Below, piece by piece: positions 1-5,012 of a stretch of DNA of 6,528 nucleotides. Origin of the DNA: a bacterium UBP9_UBA1432. Lineage in GTDB: Bacteria > Vulcanimicrobiota > Xenobia > Xenobiales > Xenobiaceae. The notes under the pieces were generated by a model. It made no database searches. It was not told where the DNA came from and saw only the letters and a list, made by a program, of their open reading frames with translations. The translations under genes were made by a program, and so were the position numbers. Positions within the stretch are counted from its first letter, which is position 1; each line of letters begins with the position of its first letter. The stretch spans positions 1 to 6,528 of the forward strand of contig DCTU01000054.1 of assembly GCA_002329445.1 (NCBI GenBank). The letters run 5' to 3'.

Positions 1-121
1 ACACGGTGTTAAATAGATGGACCGGGGAATGCAAACCCTCCCTGCCCCACGGACTCGGCTCGGAGCGGCAGAAGGAGCATCAGGGGGCAGGAAGGGGCAC
101 GTGTCTCCGGAAGCCCTCCGG

Positions 122-487
122 ATGCGCAGACTCTTCCTCGTCCTCCTGCTGCTGGCCGCCACCGTGCTCCCCGCACTGGCCCAGCCATTCCCGGCCACAG
201 GCCTCTGGCGGCTGCGGCACACCGACGGGAGCCCCTTCCATATCCGTCTCTACGCCGACGGCTCCGCGCTCAGCGACTTCGGATCAGGCGAGAACGGCAC
301 CTGGCTTTGGGAGGGGCAGGCCGTCGTCTGCCGATGGAGTGACGGCTGGCTCGACCGGATCACCCCTGCCCCCGGCGGCGGCTACGTGAAGGTGGCTTGG
401 GCCCCTGGGGCCGACCGGAAGGGCCCGCCCAGCAACCGCAACCGCGCCGTCCGGATTTCCCCGGACCCCAACGACGCCGCGCGTTGA
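122..487 (+). CDS. Small secreted protein of unknown family
   Basis: A protein of 121 residues that I do not recognise. It starts with a clear Sec-type signal peptide: MRR, then a leucine-rich core (about residues 4-17), then an ALA-Q cleavage site after residue 20. The mature part is about 100 residues and rich in Trp, Gly and Asp, with alternating hydrophobic and polar stretches (GLWRLRH, FHIRLYADGSA, GTWLWEG, RWSDGWLDRI, YVKVAWAPG). This suggests a small beta-sheet or barrel domain in the periplasm or outside the cell. It has one cysteine (Cys70) and no evident catalytic motif. The ATG at 122 is chosen because the signal peptide begins there, with a moderate GGAAG ribosome site 8 bases upstream. 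An in-frame GTG at 101 behind AGGAAGGGG is a real alternative and would add seven residues. The open frame reaches position 17, but that stretch does not look coding. It appears to be a single-gene unit. Existence is likely; function is unknown. Confidence 0.75.
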   Translation: MRRLFLVLLLLAATVLPALAQPFPATGLWRLRHTDGSPFHIRLYADGSALSDFGSGENGTWLWEGQAVVCRWSDGWLDRITPAPGGGYVKVAWAPGADRKGPPSNRNRAVRISPDPNDAAR

Positions 488-805
488 GGCCGTTTCCCAA
501 GGGTTCGTCGAAACGGTCATGGCGGCGGGGATCGGCCTGGAGAGCCCCTGAGTGGACGCCCTCAGCCTGGGAAGGCCGGCACAAGGGCGAGGGGTCGGCT
601 TCATCCCAGACCCCTGACTCGTTGAGCCTCGGCTCGCCGATCCCGCTTCCCGGACGGAACCACTCGAAACACGGCACATGAACGAGGCTTCAAGCGGTTC
701 CCCACCCCGGGCGACCCGCCGGCGCCTCGGCGGACAGGCGTGCGCCGGATTCAGGCCCCTGCGCTCCCTTCGACAGCCTCGGCTCGACTCGGCTATAATC
801 GGTCC
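488..805. other. Gene-free interval with stem-loop and promoter
   Basis: I find no convincing gene here; the open frames on both strands have no homology-like motifs or good start sites. Directly after the upstream stop codon is a perfect inverted repeat CCGTTTC / GAAACGG (490-496 and 510-516, 13-base loop). It could end or stabilise the first transcript, but no T-tract follows, so it is not a standard intrinsic terminator. The right end holds the promoter of the next gene. The 12-mer AGCCTCGGCTCG occurs twice, at 625-636 and 775-786, the second copy inside the promoter spacer. Confidence 0.5.
770..799 (+). promoter_or_regulatory. Sigma70-type promoter, probably giving a leaderless mRNA
   Basis: The -35 box TCGACA (770-775, five of six consensus bases) is followed by an 18-base spacer and a perfect -10 box TATAAT (794-799). 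Transcription would normally begin 6-8 bases after the -10 box, which is at or next to the A of the ATG at 806. There is no ribosome-binding sequence between the -10 box and the ATG. Two copies of CTCGGCT (778-784 and 788-794), spaced 10 bases apart, fill the spacer and touch the -10 box, so a regulator could bind there. Confidence 0.75.
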
Positions 806-1417
806 ATGCCCGTTCCAAAGGAACAGCGGGTCGACTGGCAGGAGTACCGGACCTGGTCCGACGAGCAGCGCTGGGAGTTGATCGACGGGCATCCCTATCT
901 GATGGCCCCGGCGCCGCGGCCCCTGCACCAGCAACTGGTGGCCTCGTTCCACCTGGCGATGGCGGCGGCGCTGGGCCGGGGCCCGTGCAGGGTCTACCTG
1001 TCCCCCATGGACGTGCGCCTCTCCGACTGGGACGTGGTGCAGCCAGACCTGCTGGTCCTGTGTGACCGGGGTCAGTTGCTCTCGACCCACGTGGAGGGGG
1101 CGCCCAGCCTGGTGGTCGAGATCCTCTCCCCCAGCAGCGCCCGGCATGACCGGCTGCGCAAGCTAGCCCTCTACGCCCGACACGGTATCGCGGAGTATTG
1201 GATCGTCACTCCCAGCCCACCGCTGCTGGAGGTGCTGGTCCTGGACGGAAGCAGCTACCGGGTGGCGGGCGTCCACACCGAGGTGGGCCGCTTCGTGAGC
1301 CCCACCCTACCCGGACTGGACCTGGACCTCGCAGAGCTCTTCGAGCCTTGCGACACCTCCGACCTGGACGAGGTCCAAGAGGTCATGCCTCCCTACTCCG
1401 CGGCCCGGCTCGAGTAG
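806..1417 (+). CDS. Uma2-family PD-(D/E)XK nuclease-like protein
   Basis: A 203-residue protein matching the Uma2 (DUF820) family of putative restriction-endonuclease-fold proteins, at the usual full length. The family hallmarks are in order: an N-terminal WELIDGHPYLM segment (about 23-33), the VQPDLLVL strand with the acidic residue Asp81, the VVEILSPSS strand with Glu105, a basic region with Arg117-Lys119, and the LYARHGIAEYWIV segment (122-134). Asp81, Glu105 and Lys119 are the likely metal-site residues by family analogy. Uma2 genes are often multicopy and their biological role is unclear; nuclease activity here is inferred from the fold. The ATG at 806 is preferred over the in-frame ATG at 740 because homology begins only after 806 and the promoter overlaps the region between them. 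Expression is probably from a leaderless transcript. Downstream, the same frame stays open for 32 more codons after the TAG. Confidence 0.9.
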   Translation: MPVPKEQRVDWQEYRTWSDEQRWELIDGHPYLMAPAPRPLHQQLVASFHLAMAAALGRGPCRVYLSPMDVRLSDWDVVQPDLLVLCDRGQLLSTHVEGAPSLVVEILSPSSARHDRLRKLALYARHGIAEYWIVTPSPPLLEVLVLDGSSYRVAGVHTEVGRFVSPTLPGLDLDLAELFEPCDTSDLDEVQEVMPPYSAARLE

Positions 1418-1657
1418 CCGCAAAGGTCCAAGAGGGCCCGGTCGGATCCGTCGCCGCCCCCCGAGTTCCCCCTCACCCTCGAGTACGGGGGCAGCCCGAT
1501 GCTGGTGCCCGCGTAACCCACCATCCGAGTCCAGGAGGCGACAACTACCGCTGACCTGTCCACCGGAGCCACGCCGACGGAGTTGCACCACTTGACGAGA
1601 CACGACCCCCAAATGCCTTGAGGAACCCACCTGGCAGGTGTGGCCGGGCGCCAGCCC
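1418..1657. other. Intergenic stretch with in-frame open extension
   Basis: This interval lies between the convergent Uma2 gene and the mazF-like gene. After the Uma2 TAG the same frame runs open to a TAA at 1514-1516, and nearly all codons end in G or C, including a protein-like segment EFPLTLEYGGSPMLVPA. It could be an eroded former C-terminus or chance in GC-rich DNA. A short hairpin CACCT-GGC-AGGTG (1628-1640) lies 17 bases past the mazF stop and has no T-tract. No other feature was seen. Confidence 0.35.
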
Positions 1658-2008
1658 CTACCTTCGGAAGCCCAGAAGCCTGCAAAGCACCTTCTCGATG
1701 CTCTCCAGCGTCTGCTGGTCGACTGCGCCTAGTCGGCTGGCCAGGCGCTCGTGGGCAATGGTGCGCAACTGGTCGCACATGGCGTAGCTCGTCTTCGTCA
1801 GGCCCCCCAGCGGAGGCCCCAGCGGAACGTGGCTGGGCAGGCTCCGGTCCGTGCCCGTCAACGGAATGGCCATGGACAGTCCCGCGTGCGAATGGTTGAG
1901 CGCGTTGACAGACAGGATCAACACCGGCCTGGGCCGACCTCCCTGCTCGTGCCCCCGGACGGGCTCCAGGTCGGCAATCCAGACCTCACCCCTGGATGGC
2001 CTCTTCAC
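1658..2008 (-). CDS. mazF: MazF/PemK-type endoribonuclease toxin
   Basis: A 116-residue toxin of the MazF/PemK family, close to the usual length. These toxins are sequence-specific RNases that cut mRNA in the cytoplasm and arrest growth when the antitoxin is degraded. The N-terminal RGEVWIADLEP strand and the GHEQGGRPRPVLILS motif (residues 19-33) carry the conserved arginine (Arg25 or Arg27). They are followed by MAIPLTGTDRSLPSHV (46-61), with the conserved Thr (51 or 53), and CDQLRTIAHERL (78-89), with the conserved Gln80 and Leu-Arg-Thr. The fold therefore looks intact and probably active. The start is a GTG at 2008, giving VKRPSRGEVW. It sits 7 bases after GGAGG and overlaps the antitoxin stop in a GTGA, which is the typical arrangement for translational coupling. 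The longer in-frame reading from 2047 would overlap the antitoxin further and lacks support. The RNA target sequence cannot be read from the protein. Confidence 0.93.
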   Translation of the reverse strand: MKRPSRGEVWIADLEPVRGHEQGGRPRPVLILSVNALNHSHAGLSMAIPLTGTDRSLPSHVPLGPPLGGLTKTSYAMCDQLRTIAHERLASRLGAVDQQTLESIEKVLCRLLGFRR

Positions 2009-2253
2009 TCGATCCCCTCCAGGCCGTCGGCCAGTACCGCGTCCCATTCGGCAAGTTCCCGCTGGTGCTCGCTCCAGGCCTGGCCATCGGCCCGCAACCT
2101 GGCATAGCCGGTTTGAAGTTCCACGAAGAACCGGCGCTCTTCGTAGGCCTCCAGCAGGTCCTCAAGGAAGGCCTGCATCGTCTTGCCTTCGCGCGCGGCC
2201 AGCCTCTTGAGCCGGTCCCGCAGCCCCTCGTTCAGCTTCATCATCGTGGCCAT
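2005..2253 (-). CDS. Ribbon-helix-helix antitoxin of the mazF-like toxin
   Basis: An 82-residue antitoxin-type protein directly upstream of the toxin gene. The first half fits a ribbon-helix-helix DNA-binding fold: a short strand (ATMMKL, 2-7), helix A (about 8-21, GLRDRLKRLAAREG) and helix B from KTMQAFLEDLLEAYEERR. The acidic, aromatic second half (FFVELQTGYARLRAD, then AWSEHQRELAEWDAVLADGLEG) is the likely toxin-wrapping segment, typical of MazE-like antitoxins of this subfamily. The ATG at 2253 has a good GAGGAG site 8 bases upstream (2262-2267). As in related systems, the antitoxin alone or with the toxin is expected to repress its own promoter, and palindromes in that promoter support this. 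Its stop codon overlaps the toxin start in GTGA. The family call is firm; the exact antitoxin class name is less so. Confidence 0.88.
   Translation of the reverse strand: MATMMKLNEGLRDRLKRLAAREGKTMQAFLEDLLEAYEERRFFVELQTGYARLRADGQAWSEHQRELAEWDAVLADGLEGIE
2014..2020 (-). promoter_or_regulatory. Ribosome-binding site fixing the mazF GTG start
   Basis: GGAGGGG on the minus strand lies inside the end of the antitoxin gene. Its GGAGG core is 7 bases before the GTG at 2008. It decides the toxin start and fits coupled translation through the GTGA overlap. Confidence 0.75.
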
Positions 2254-2297
2254 GTCTTGGGCTCCTCTGGGCCAAGTCTGTCAGTCCATTCAATGTC

Positions 2298-2337
2298 AAC
2301 CATGTTGGTTATACCATGAGGTCTACCTCGCAGTCAC
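2298..2337 (-). promoter_or_regulatory. Toxin-antitoxin promoter with two palindromes
   Basis: Read on the minus strand, a -35-like GTGACT (2332-2337) is separated by 18 bases from a -10-like TATAAC (2308-2313), placing the transcript start near 2301, about 48 bases before the antitoxin ATG. Two dyad elements lie here: GAGGT-CT-ACCTC (2318-2329) inside the spacer, and AACCA-TGT-TGGTT (2298-2310) overlapping the -10 box and start point. Their centres are about two helical turns apart. They are the obvious candidates for operators bound by the ribbon-helix-helix antitoxin. A minus-strand TTGACA at 2294-2299 has no good -10 partner. Confidence 0.55.
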
Positions 2338-2391
2338 CGTCGCCTTCGGCGGCATCGGAGGCGAGGGGGCAGCGGTGCGCCGAGCCGGTCG

Positions 2392-2403
2392 CCCTGCGCA
2401 GGG
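2392..2403. promoter_or_regulatory. Perfect 12-bp palindrome upstream of isomerase-like gene
   Basis: CCCTGCGCAGGG is a perfect dyad ending 51 bases before the GTG start of the isomerase-like gene. It could be an operator or a small hairpin in the leader. I see no clear -35/-10 pair for the rightward gene near it, so the role is open. Confidence 0.3.
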
Positions 2404-2441
2404 ACGGCCCCGTGGAAGGTGAACAGCCCTGAGTCGCCCAT

Positions 2442-2446
2442 GGAGG
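2442..2446 (+). promoter_or_regulatory. Ribosome-binding site fixing the isomerase-like GTG start
   Basis: GGAGG lies 8 bases before the GTG at 2455. An ATG at 2440 overlaps this site and so is unlikely to be the start. A GTG at 2419 has no comparable site and would add residues unlike the family N-terminus. Confidence 0.75.
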
Positions 2447-2454
2447 TTTGTCCC

Positions 2455-3672
2455 GTGAAGATCGGCCTGGTTCCCCTCGTCGCCCCTGTCTCCGGTCCGC
2501 GCGCCCTCGGCACCCATGCCGCCCTGGAGGCCCTGGCCGGGGAGTTCGACTTCGCCGTGGTGTCTCCGGACGAGATGGGCGCCGCCGACCTCCCGGCCTT
2601 CCTGATCCGGACGGGGGGCACGGAGGGCCTCTTCCAGCAGGCCCTGGCGGCCCTGCCAGCGTCGCGGGATCCCCTGACCCTCCTGGCCGTCGACCGGGAC
2701 AACTCCCTGCCCGCGTCGCTCGAGATCCTGGCCTGGCTCCAGGGCCAGGGCCACCGGAACGCCCGGATCCTCCTGCTCACGGCTCCCGACGCGGCCCGGC
2801 GTCTCCACGAGCGAGCCCTGGAGGTGCGGGCCACCCGCGCCCTGGCGGCCACTCGGCTGGGGGTGGTCGGCCGCCCCTCGGACTGGCTCATCGCGAGCCA
2901 GGTCGACCCCGACCGGGTCCGCCACCGCTGGGGAGTGGAGCTGGTGGACCTCGACCTCGCGGAGCTTGACCTCCACCTGGAGGCCGTCTCGGAGGCCGAG
3001 GTGGAGGGACTGGCGGTCCCTGCTCCGGTCCAGGCTCTGGAGGCCTCGAGGGTCCGGCCGGCCCTGCGCATCTACCTGGCATTGAAGAGCCTGGTCCAGG
3101 CCCACGGCCTGACCGCCCTGACCCTGCGCTGCTTCGACCTCCTGGAGGACCTGCGCGCCACGGGATGCCTGGCCCTGGCGCTGCTGAACGACGAGGGCCT
3201 GGTGGCCGGCTGCGAGGGGGACGTGCCCACCACCTTCACCATGCTGGCGAACCGCCTGGTCACGGGCGAGCCCTCCTTCATGGCCAACCCCTCCCGGCTC
3301 GAGGGCGATGAGGTGGTCCTGGCCCACTGCACGGCGCCCCTGTCCATGCTCACCGGGTACACCTGCCCCTCCCACTTCGAGAGCGACCTGGGCGTGGCCG
3401 TGGCGGGCAACCTGGCCCAAGGTCCCGTCACCCTGTCTCGCTTCGGAGGGGCGGACCTCGGCGAAGGGATGATCTATGAGGGCGACCTGGTGGATCACGT
3501 CCCCTCGCCCCATCTCTGCCGCACCCAGGTCCGGGCCCGCGTCCAAGGTCTCGGCGCCCGACTGCTGGAGGCGCCCCTGGGCAACCACCTGGTGGTCTCT
3601 CCCGGGCACCACAAGACCAGGCTGGAGGCCCTGCTGGCCCTGGGGAAGACCAGCGGGCCCGGCGGGGCCTGA
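2455..3672 (+). CDS. L-fucose/arabinose isomerase-like protein
   Basis: A 405-residue protein of the fucose-isomerase-like superfamily, in the branch of shorter homologues whose substrate is mostly unknown. True members interconvert aldoses and ketoses with a divalent metal in the cytoplasm. The N-terminal half has Rossmann-like alternating segments (KIGLVPLVAP, FDFAVVSPDE, PLTLLAVDRD, ARILLLTAP), then the family signature RLGVVGRPSDWLIAS (134-148). The C-terminal half carries RCFDLL, the metal-site motif CEGDVPTTFTMLANRL (253-268, Glu254), SFMANPSRLEGDEVVLAHCTAP (274-295), SHFESDLGVAVAGNL (306-320), CRTQV (355-359) and PLGNHLVVSPGHH (374-386, His378). Glu254 and His378 are plausible metal ligands. 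The classical aspartate ligand of fucose isomerase may correspond to Asn278, so catalysis on fucose should not be assumed. The GTG start follows an ideal ribosome site. No sugar kinase, aldolase or transporter lies beside it. The gene is divergent from the toxin-antitoxin operon. Confidence 0.82.
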   Translation: MKIGLVPLVAPVSGPRALGTHAALEALAGEFDFAVVSPDEMGAADLPAFLIRTGGTEGLFQQALAALPASRDPLTLLAVDRDNSLPASLEILAWLQGQGHRNARILLLTAPDAARRLHERALEVRATRALAATRLGVVGRPSDWLIASQVDPDRVRHRWGVELVDLDLAELDLHLEAVSEAEVEGLAVPAPVQALEASRVRPALRIYLALKSLVQAHGLTALTLRCFDLLEDLRATGCLALALLNDEGLVAGCEGDVPTTFTMLANRLVTGEPSFMANPSRLEGDEVVLAHCTAPLSMLTGYTCPSHFESDLGVAVAGNLAQGPVTLSRFGGADLGEGMIYEGDLVDHVPSPHLCRTQVRARVQGLGARLLEAPLGNHLVVSPGHHKTRLEALLALGKTSGPGGA

Positions 3673-4053
3673 AGAGGCAGACCTGGGGGTCCAGGATCAC
3701 CAGGCAGGAGGGAGGCGTCAGTCTCTCATGGGGTGGTCGTTCCCGGACCGACCTGGGGCACCTTCCGCGTAGCCGGTCGTGTTCGGGGTGCGTGGGGATC
3801 GTCCTTGCGGCCGGGACGGAAGGATGCGGGGCGGTTGGACCGTTCGCGGAGTCTGATGAAGCCCGGACAGGCCACGTCCTGGGTCTTCCGGGCAAGGGCG
3901 AAGCCAGGCCGAAGCCTGTCCGGGCTCGCGAACCGCCTCAGCCTCCCCGCGCCGCCCCAGTTCCACCTCCAAGACGCCGTCCAGGTGCCCCGATCGCGCC
4001 CGGAGCCGCTGAAGGTGACCCCGGACACCCGGCCCGGATGATCACACAGGCTA
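3673..4053. other. Gene-free interval rich in inverted repeats
   Basis: This lies between the 3' ends of two convergent genes, and I find no credible coding sequence in it. It holds a small hairpin CCTGG-GGGT-CCAGG (3682-3695) ten bases past the isomerase-like stop, a 7-bp hairpin with one G-T pair (3800-3806 with 3820-3826), and the large palindromic element at 3830-3937. None is followed by a T-tract on either strand, so conventional intrinsic terminators are absent despite the convergent genes. Confidence 0.6.
3830..3937. repeat. 108-base imperfect palindrome with perfect 13-bp stem
   Basis: The core is a perfect 13-bp inverted repeat, AGCCCGGACAGGC (3860-3872) with GCCTGTCCGGGCT (3914-3926). 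Its 41-base interior folds further: CCTGG (3878-3882) pairs with CCAGG (3904-3908), and CTTC (3885-3888) pairs with GAAG (3900-3903), leaving an 11-base loop. Outside the core, GGCGGTT (3830-3836) matches AACCGCC (3931-3937), and as an alternative GTTCGCG (3842-3848) matches CGCGAAC (3927-3933). The left arm is longer than the right by an 8-base near-duplication. Possible identities are a dispersed extragenic palindrome, a miniature inverted-repeat element, a structured RNA, or a bidirectional terminator for the convergent genes. The sequence shows the dyad directly; its class is inference. Confidence 0.7.
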
Positions 4054-4689
4054 TCAGCGGTACCAGGGGAGGTACTTCCTGGCCAAGGACCTGTCCATCA
4101 CGGAATACTCGGCCTTGCGGCTGTCCGCCCGGCCCGGGGCAACCAGGAACTTGTAGGACCGGCCCAGGGGGTCACGGAAGCTCACGGCGTGGGTGCCCAT
4201 CGGGCCTTCTCCTGCGGGCGTCGCCGAGAGCCAGTCGAGCTCCGGGTATTGGAAGCCCATGGTCGCCTGGACGGCGACGGCGTAGCTCAACTGCTGGGAG
4301 GAGTTCGCGGTCACGGGCAGTTTGACGGACTTCCCGGCACGCAGGCTGAGGGTGCCGCCGTTGGCCCCCCTGAGGTCCTCCAGATAGGCCCGGATCTCGG
4401 CCCCGTCGAGACGGCCGTCGTTGTTCACGTCGCGGGCGAAACGGGCAGCGTAGTCTCCCATGGCGTCACCGCGATGGGCCTGGGCCTTGAGGGCGTCACC
4501 CTGACACACCTCGGTGTTCGGCAGTTGCGGCGCGTTAACGACCACGGTGTCCTGGATGGTCGGGGCTGCCGGCCCGGCCGCCTCGGAGGCGGTGGCGGCG
4601 GTCGGGTCCAAGGTCTGCGCCAGCAACATCGAGGCGTCGGCGCTGATGGAGTACGGGTAGGAATGGTTCAGGTGGTTCAGGTGGTTCAT
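4054..4689 (-). CDS. EF-hand calcium-binding protein with N-terminal NHL repeat
   Basis: A 211-residue protein not matching a named family as a whole. It has one canonical EF-hand-type calcium loop, DVNNDGRLDGAE (residues 87-98, with Asp87, Asn89, Asp91, Asp95 and Glu98 as ligands). Helix-like stretches flank the loop on both sides, MGDYAARFAR before it and IRAYLEDLRG after it. The N-terminus is an unusual short repeat MNHLNHLNHSYPY, followed by an Ala/Pro/Thr-rich linker (about 28-46). The C-terminal 100 residues (SLRAGKSVKLPVT, LSYAVAVQATMGF, THAVSFRDPLGRSYKFLVAPG) look like a beta-rich domain. No standard signal peptide is visible, so the cellular location is unclear. The ATG at 4689 is chosen for its AAGGGGG site 8 bases upstream (4698-4704). 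An in-frame GTG at 4716 would put this site inside the gene. It is transcribed leftward alone and converges with the isomerase-like gene. Confidence 0.8.
   Translation of the reverse strand: MNHLNHLNHSYPYSISADASMLLAQTLDPTAATASEAAGPAAPTIQDTVVVNAPQLPNTEVCQGDALKAQAHRGDAMGDYAARFARDVNNDGRLDGAEIRAYLEDLRGANGGTLSLRAGKSVKLPVTANSSQQLSYAVAVQATMGFQYPELDWLSATPAGEGPMGTHAVSFRDPLGRSYKFLVAPGRADSRKAEYSVMDRSLARKYLPWYR
4665..4688 (-). repeat. 9-bp tandem repeat at the start of the EF-hand gene
   Basis: Just after the start codon the 9-base unit encoding Asn-His-Leu occurs twice exactly (on the plus strand GGTTCAGGT at 4665-4673 and 4674-4682), and a partial third unit abuts the ATG. Because the unit is a multiple of three, changes in copy number would keep the frame. 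Confidence 0.75.
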
Positions 4690-5012
4690 CTGCGTTACCC
4701 CCTTGTTTCTGTCCACGGCACACTAAGTCGTCCGCCTGAAATACTCGTGAAAAGTGAGCCATGGACACGAACTCTCGGAGAGGACCAGGGCCTCCAGCAC
4801 CAGAGAGGTGCCAAGACCGCCGCAGAGGAGGCTTCCGGACCGCGGCCGAATCCGCTTGCCCAGGACCCGGCCCTCCATACAGTGGACCGCAGGAGGGCCC
4901 CGAGGCCGCGCCGGTCACATCGGCCGGGGATGGGCCCCTGGGATCCCTGGCCAGATTTTCGGCCGGCTTTCCAGGCAGGACCCCGGCGTCTGGTTGGCGC
5001 ACCCTGCTGGAA
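4690..5012. other. Divergent promoter region without clear boxes
   Basis: This separates the leftward EF-hand gene from the rightward hydrolase gene and should hold both promoters. The only relatively A+T-rich patch is about 4733-4757, nearer the EF-hand gene, and I could not find a convincing -35/-10 pair for either direction. The right part holds a GGGATCCC palindrome and two TCGGCCGG words around 4920-4970. An open frame continues upstream of the hydrolase start to 4761, but its residues look non-coding (Pro/Gly/Arg-rich). Confidence 0.4.

Noticed and set aside
17..121. Upstream extension of the first gene to ATG 17
   Set aside because: It would bury the signal peptide 35 residues inside the protein, and the extra residues look non-coding.
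284..1147. 287-codon minus-strand frame over the first two genes
   Set aside because: It overlaps a signal-peptide protein and a Uma2 protein and shows no recognisable domain.
1198..1554. 118-codon plus-strand frame overlapping the end of the Uma2 gene
   Set aside because: It is a frame-shifted shadow of Uma2 with Arg/Pro/Gly-rich composition and no ribosome site.
1628..1640. Hairpin after mazF as intrinsic terminator
   Set aside because: It is a short stem with GC-rich sequence, not T-rich, on its downstream minus-strand side.
2323..3612. 429-codon open frame antisense to the isomerase-like gene
   Set aside because: It is a shadow of strong third-position G/C bias; its residues are Gln/Gly/Arg/His-rich with no domain, whereas the plus-strand protein has clear family motifs.
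3682..3695. Hairpin after the isomerase-like gene as intrinsic terminator
   Set aside because: The stem is only 5 bp and no T-tract follows.
4690..4716. GTG start at 4716 for the EF-hand gene
   Set aside because: The AAGGGGG ribosome site at 4698-4704 lies between it and the ATG at 4689, which fits the ATG.
4734..4775. Possible sigma54 or riboswitch leader before the EF-hand gene
   Set aside because: The minus-strand TGGC is not followed by the GC element at the required spacing, and no known riboswitch core motif was found.
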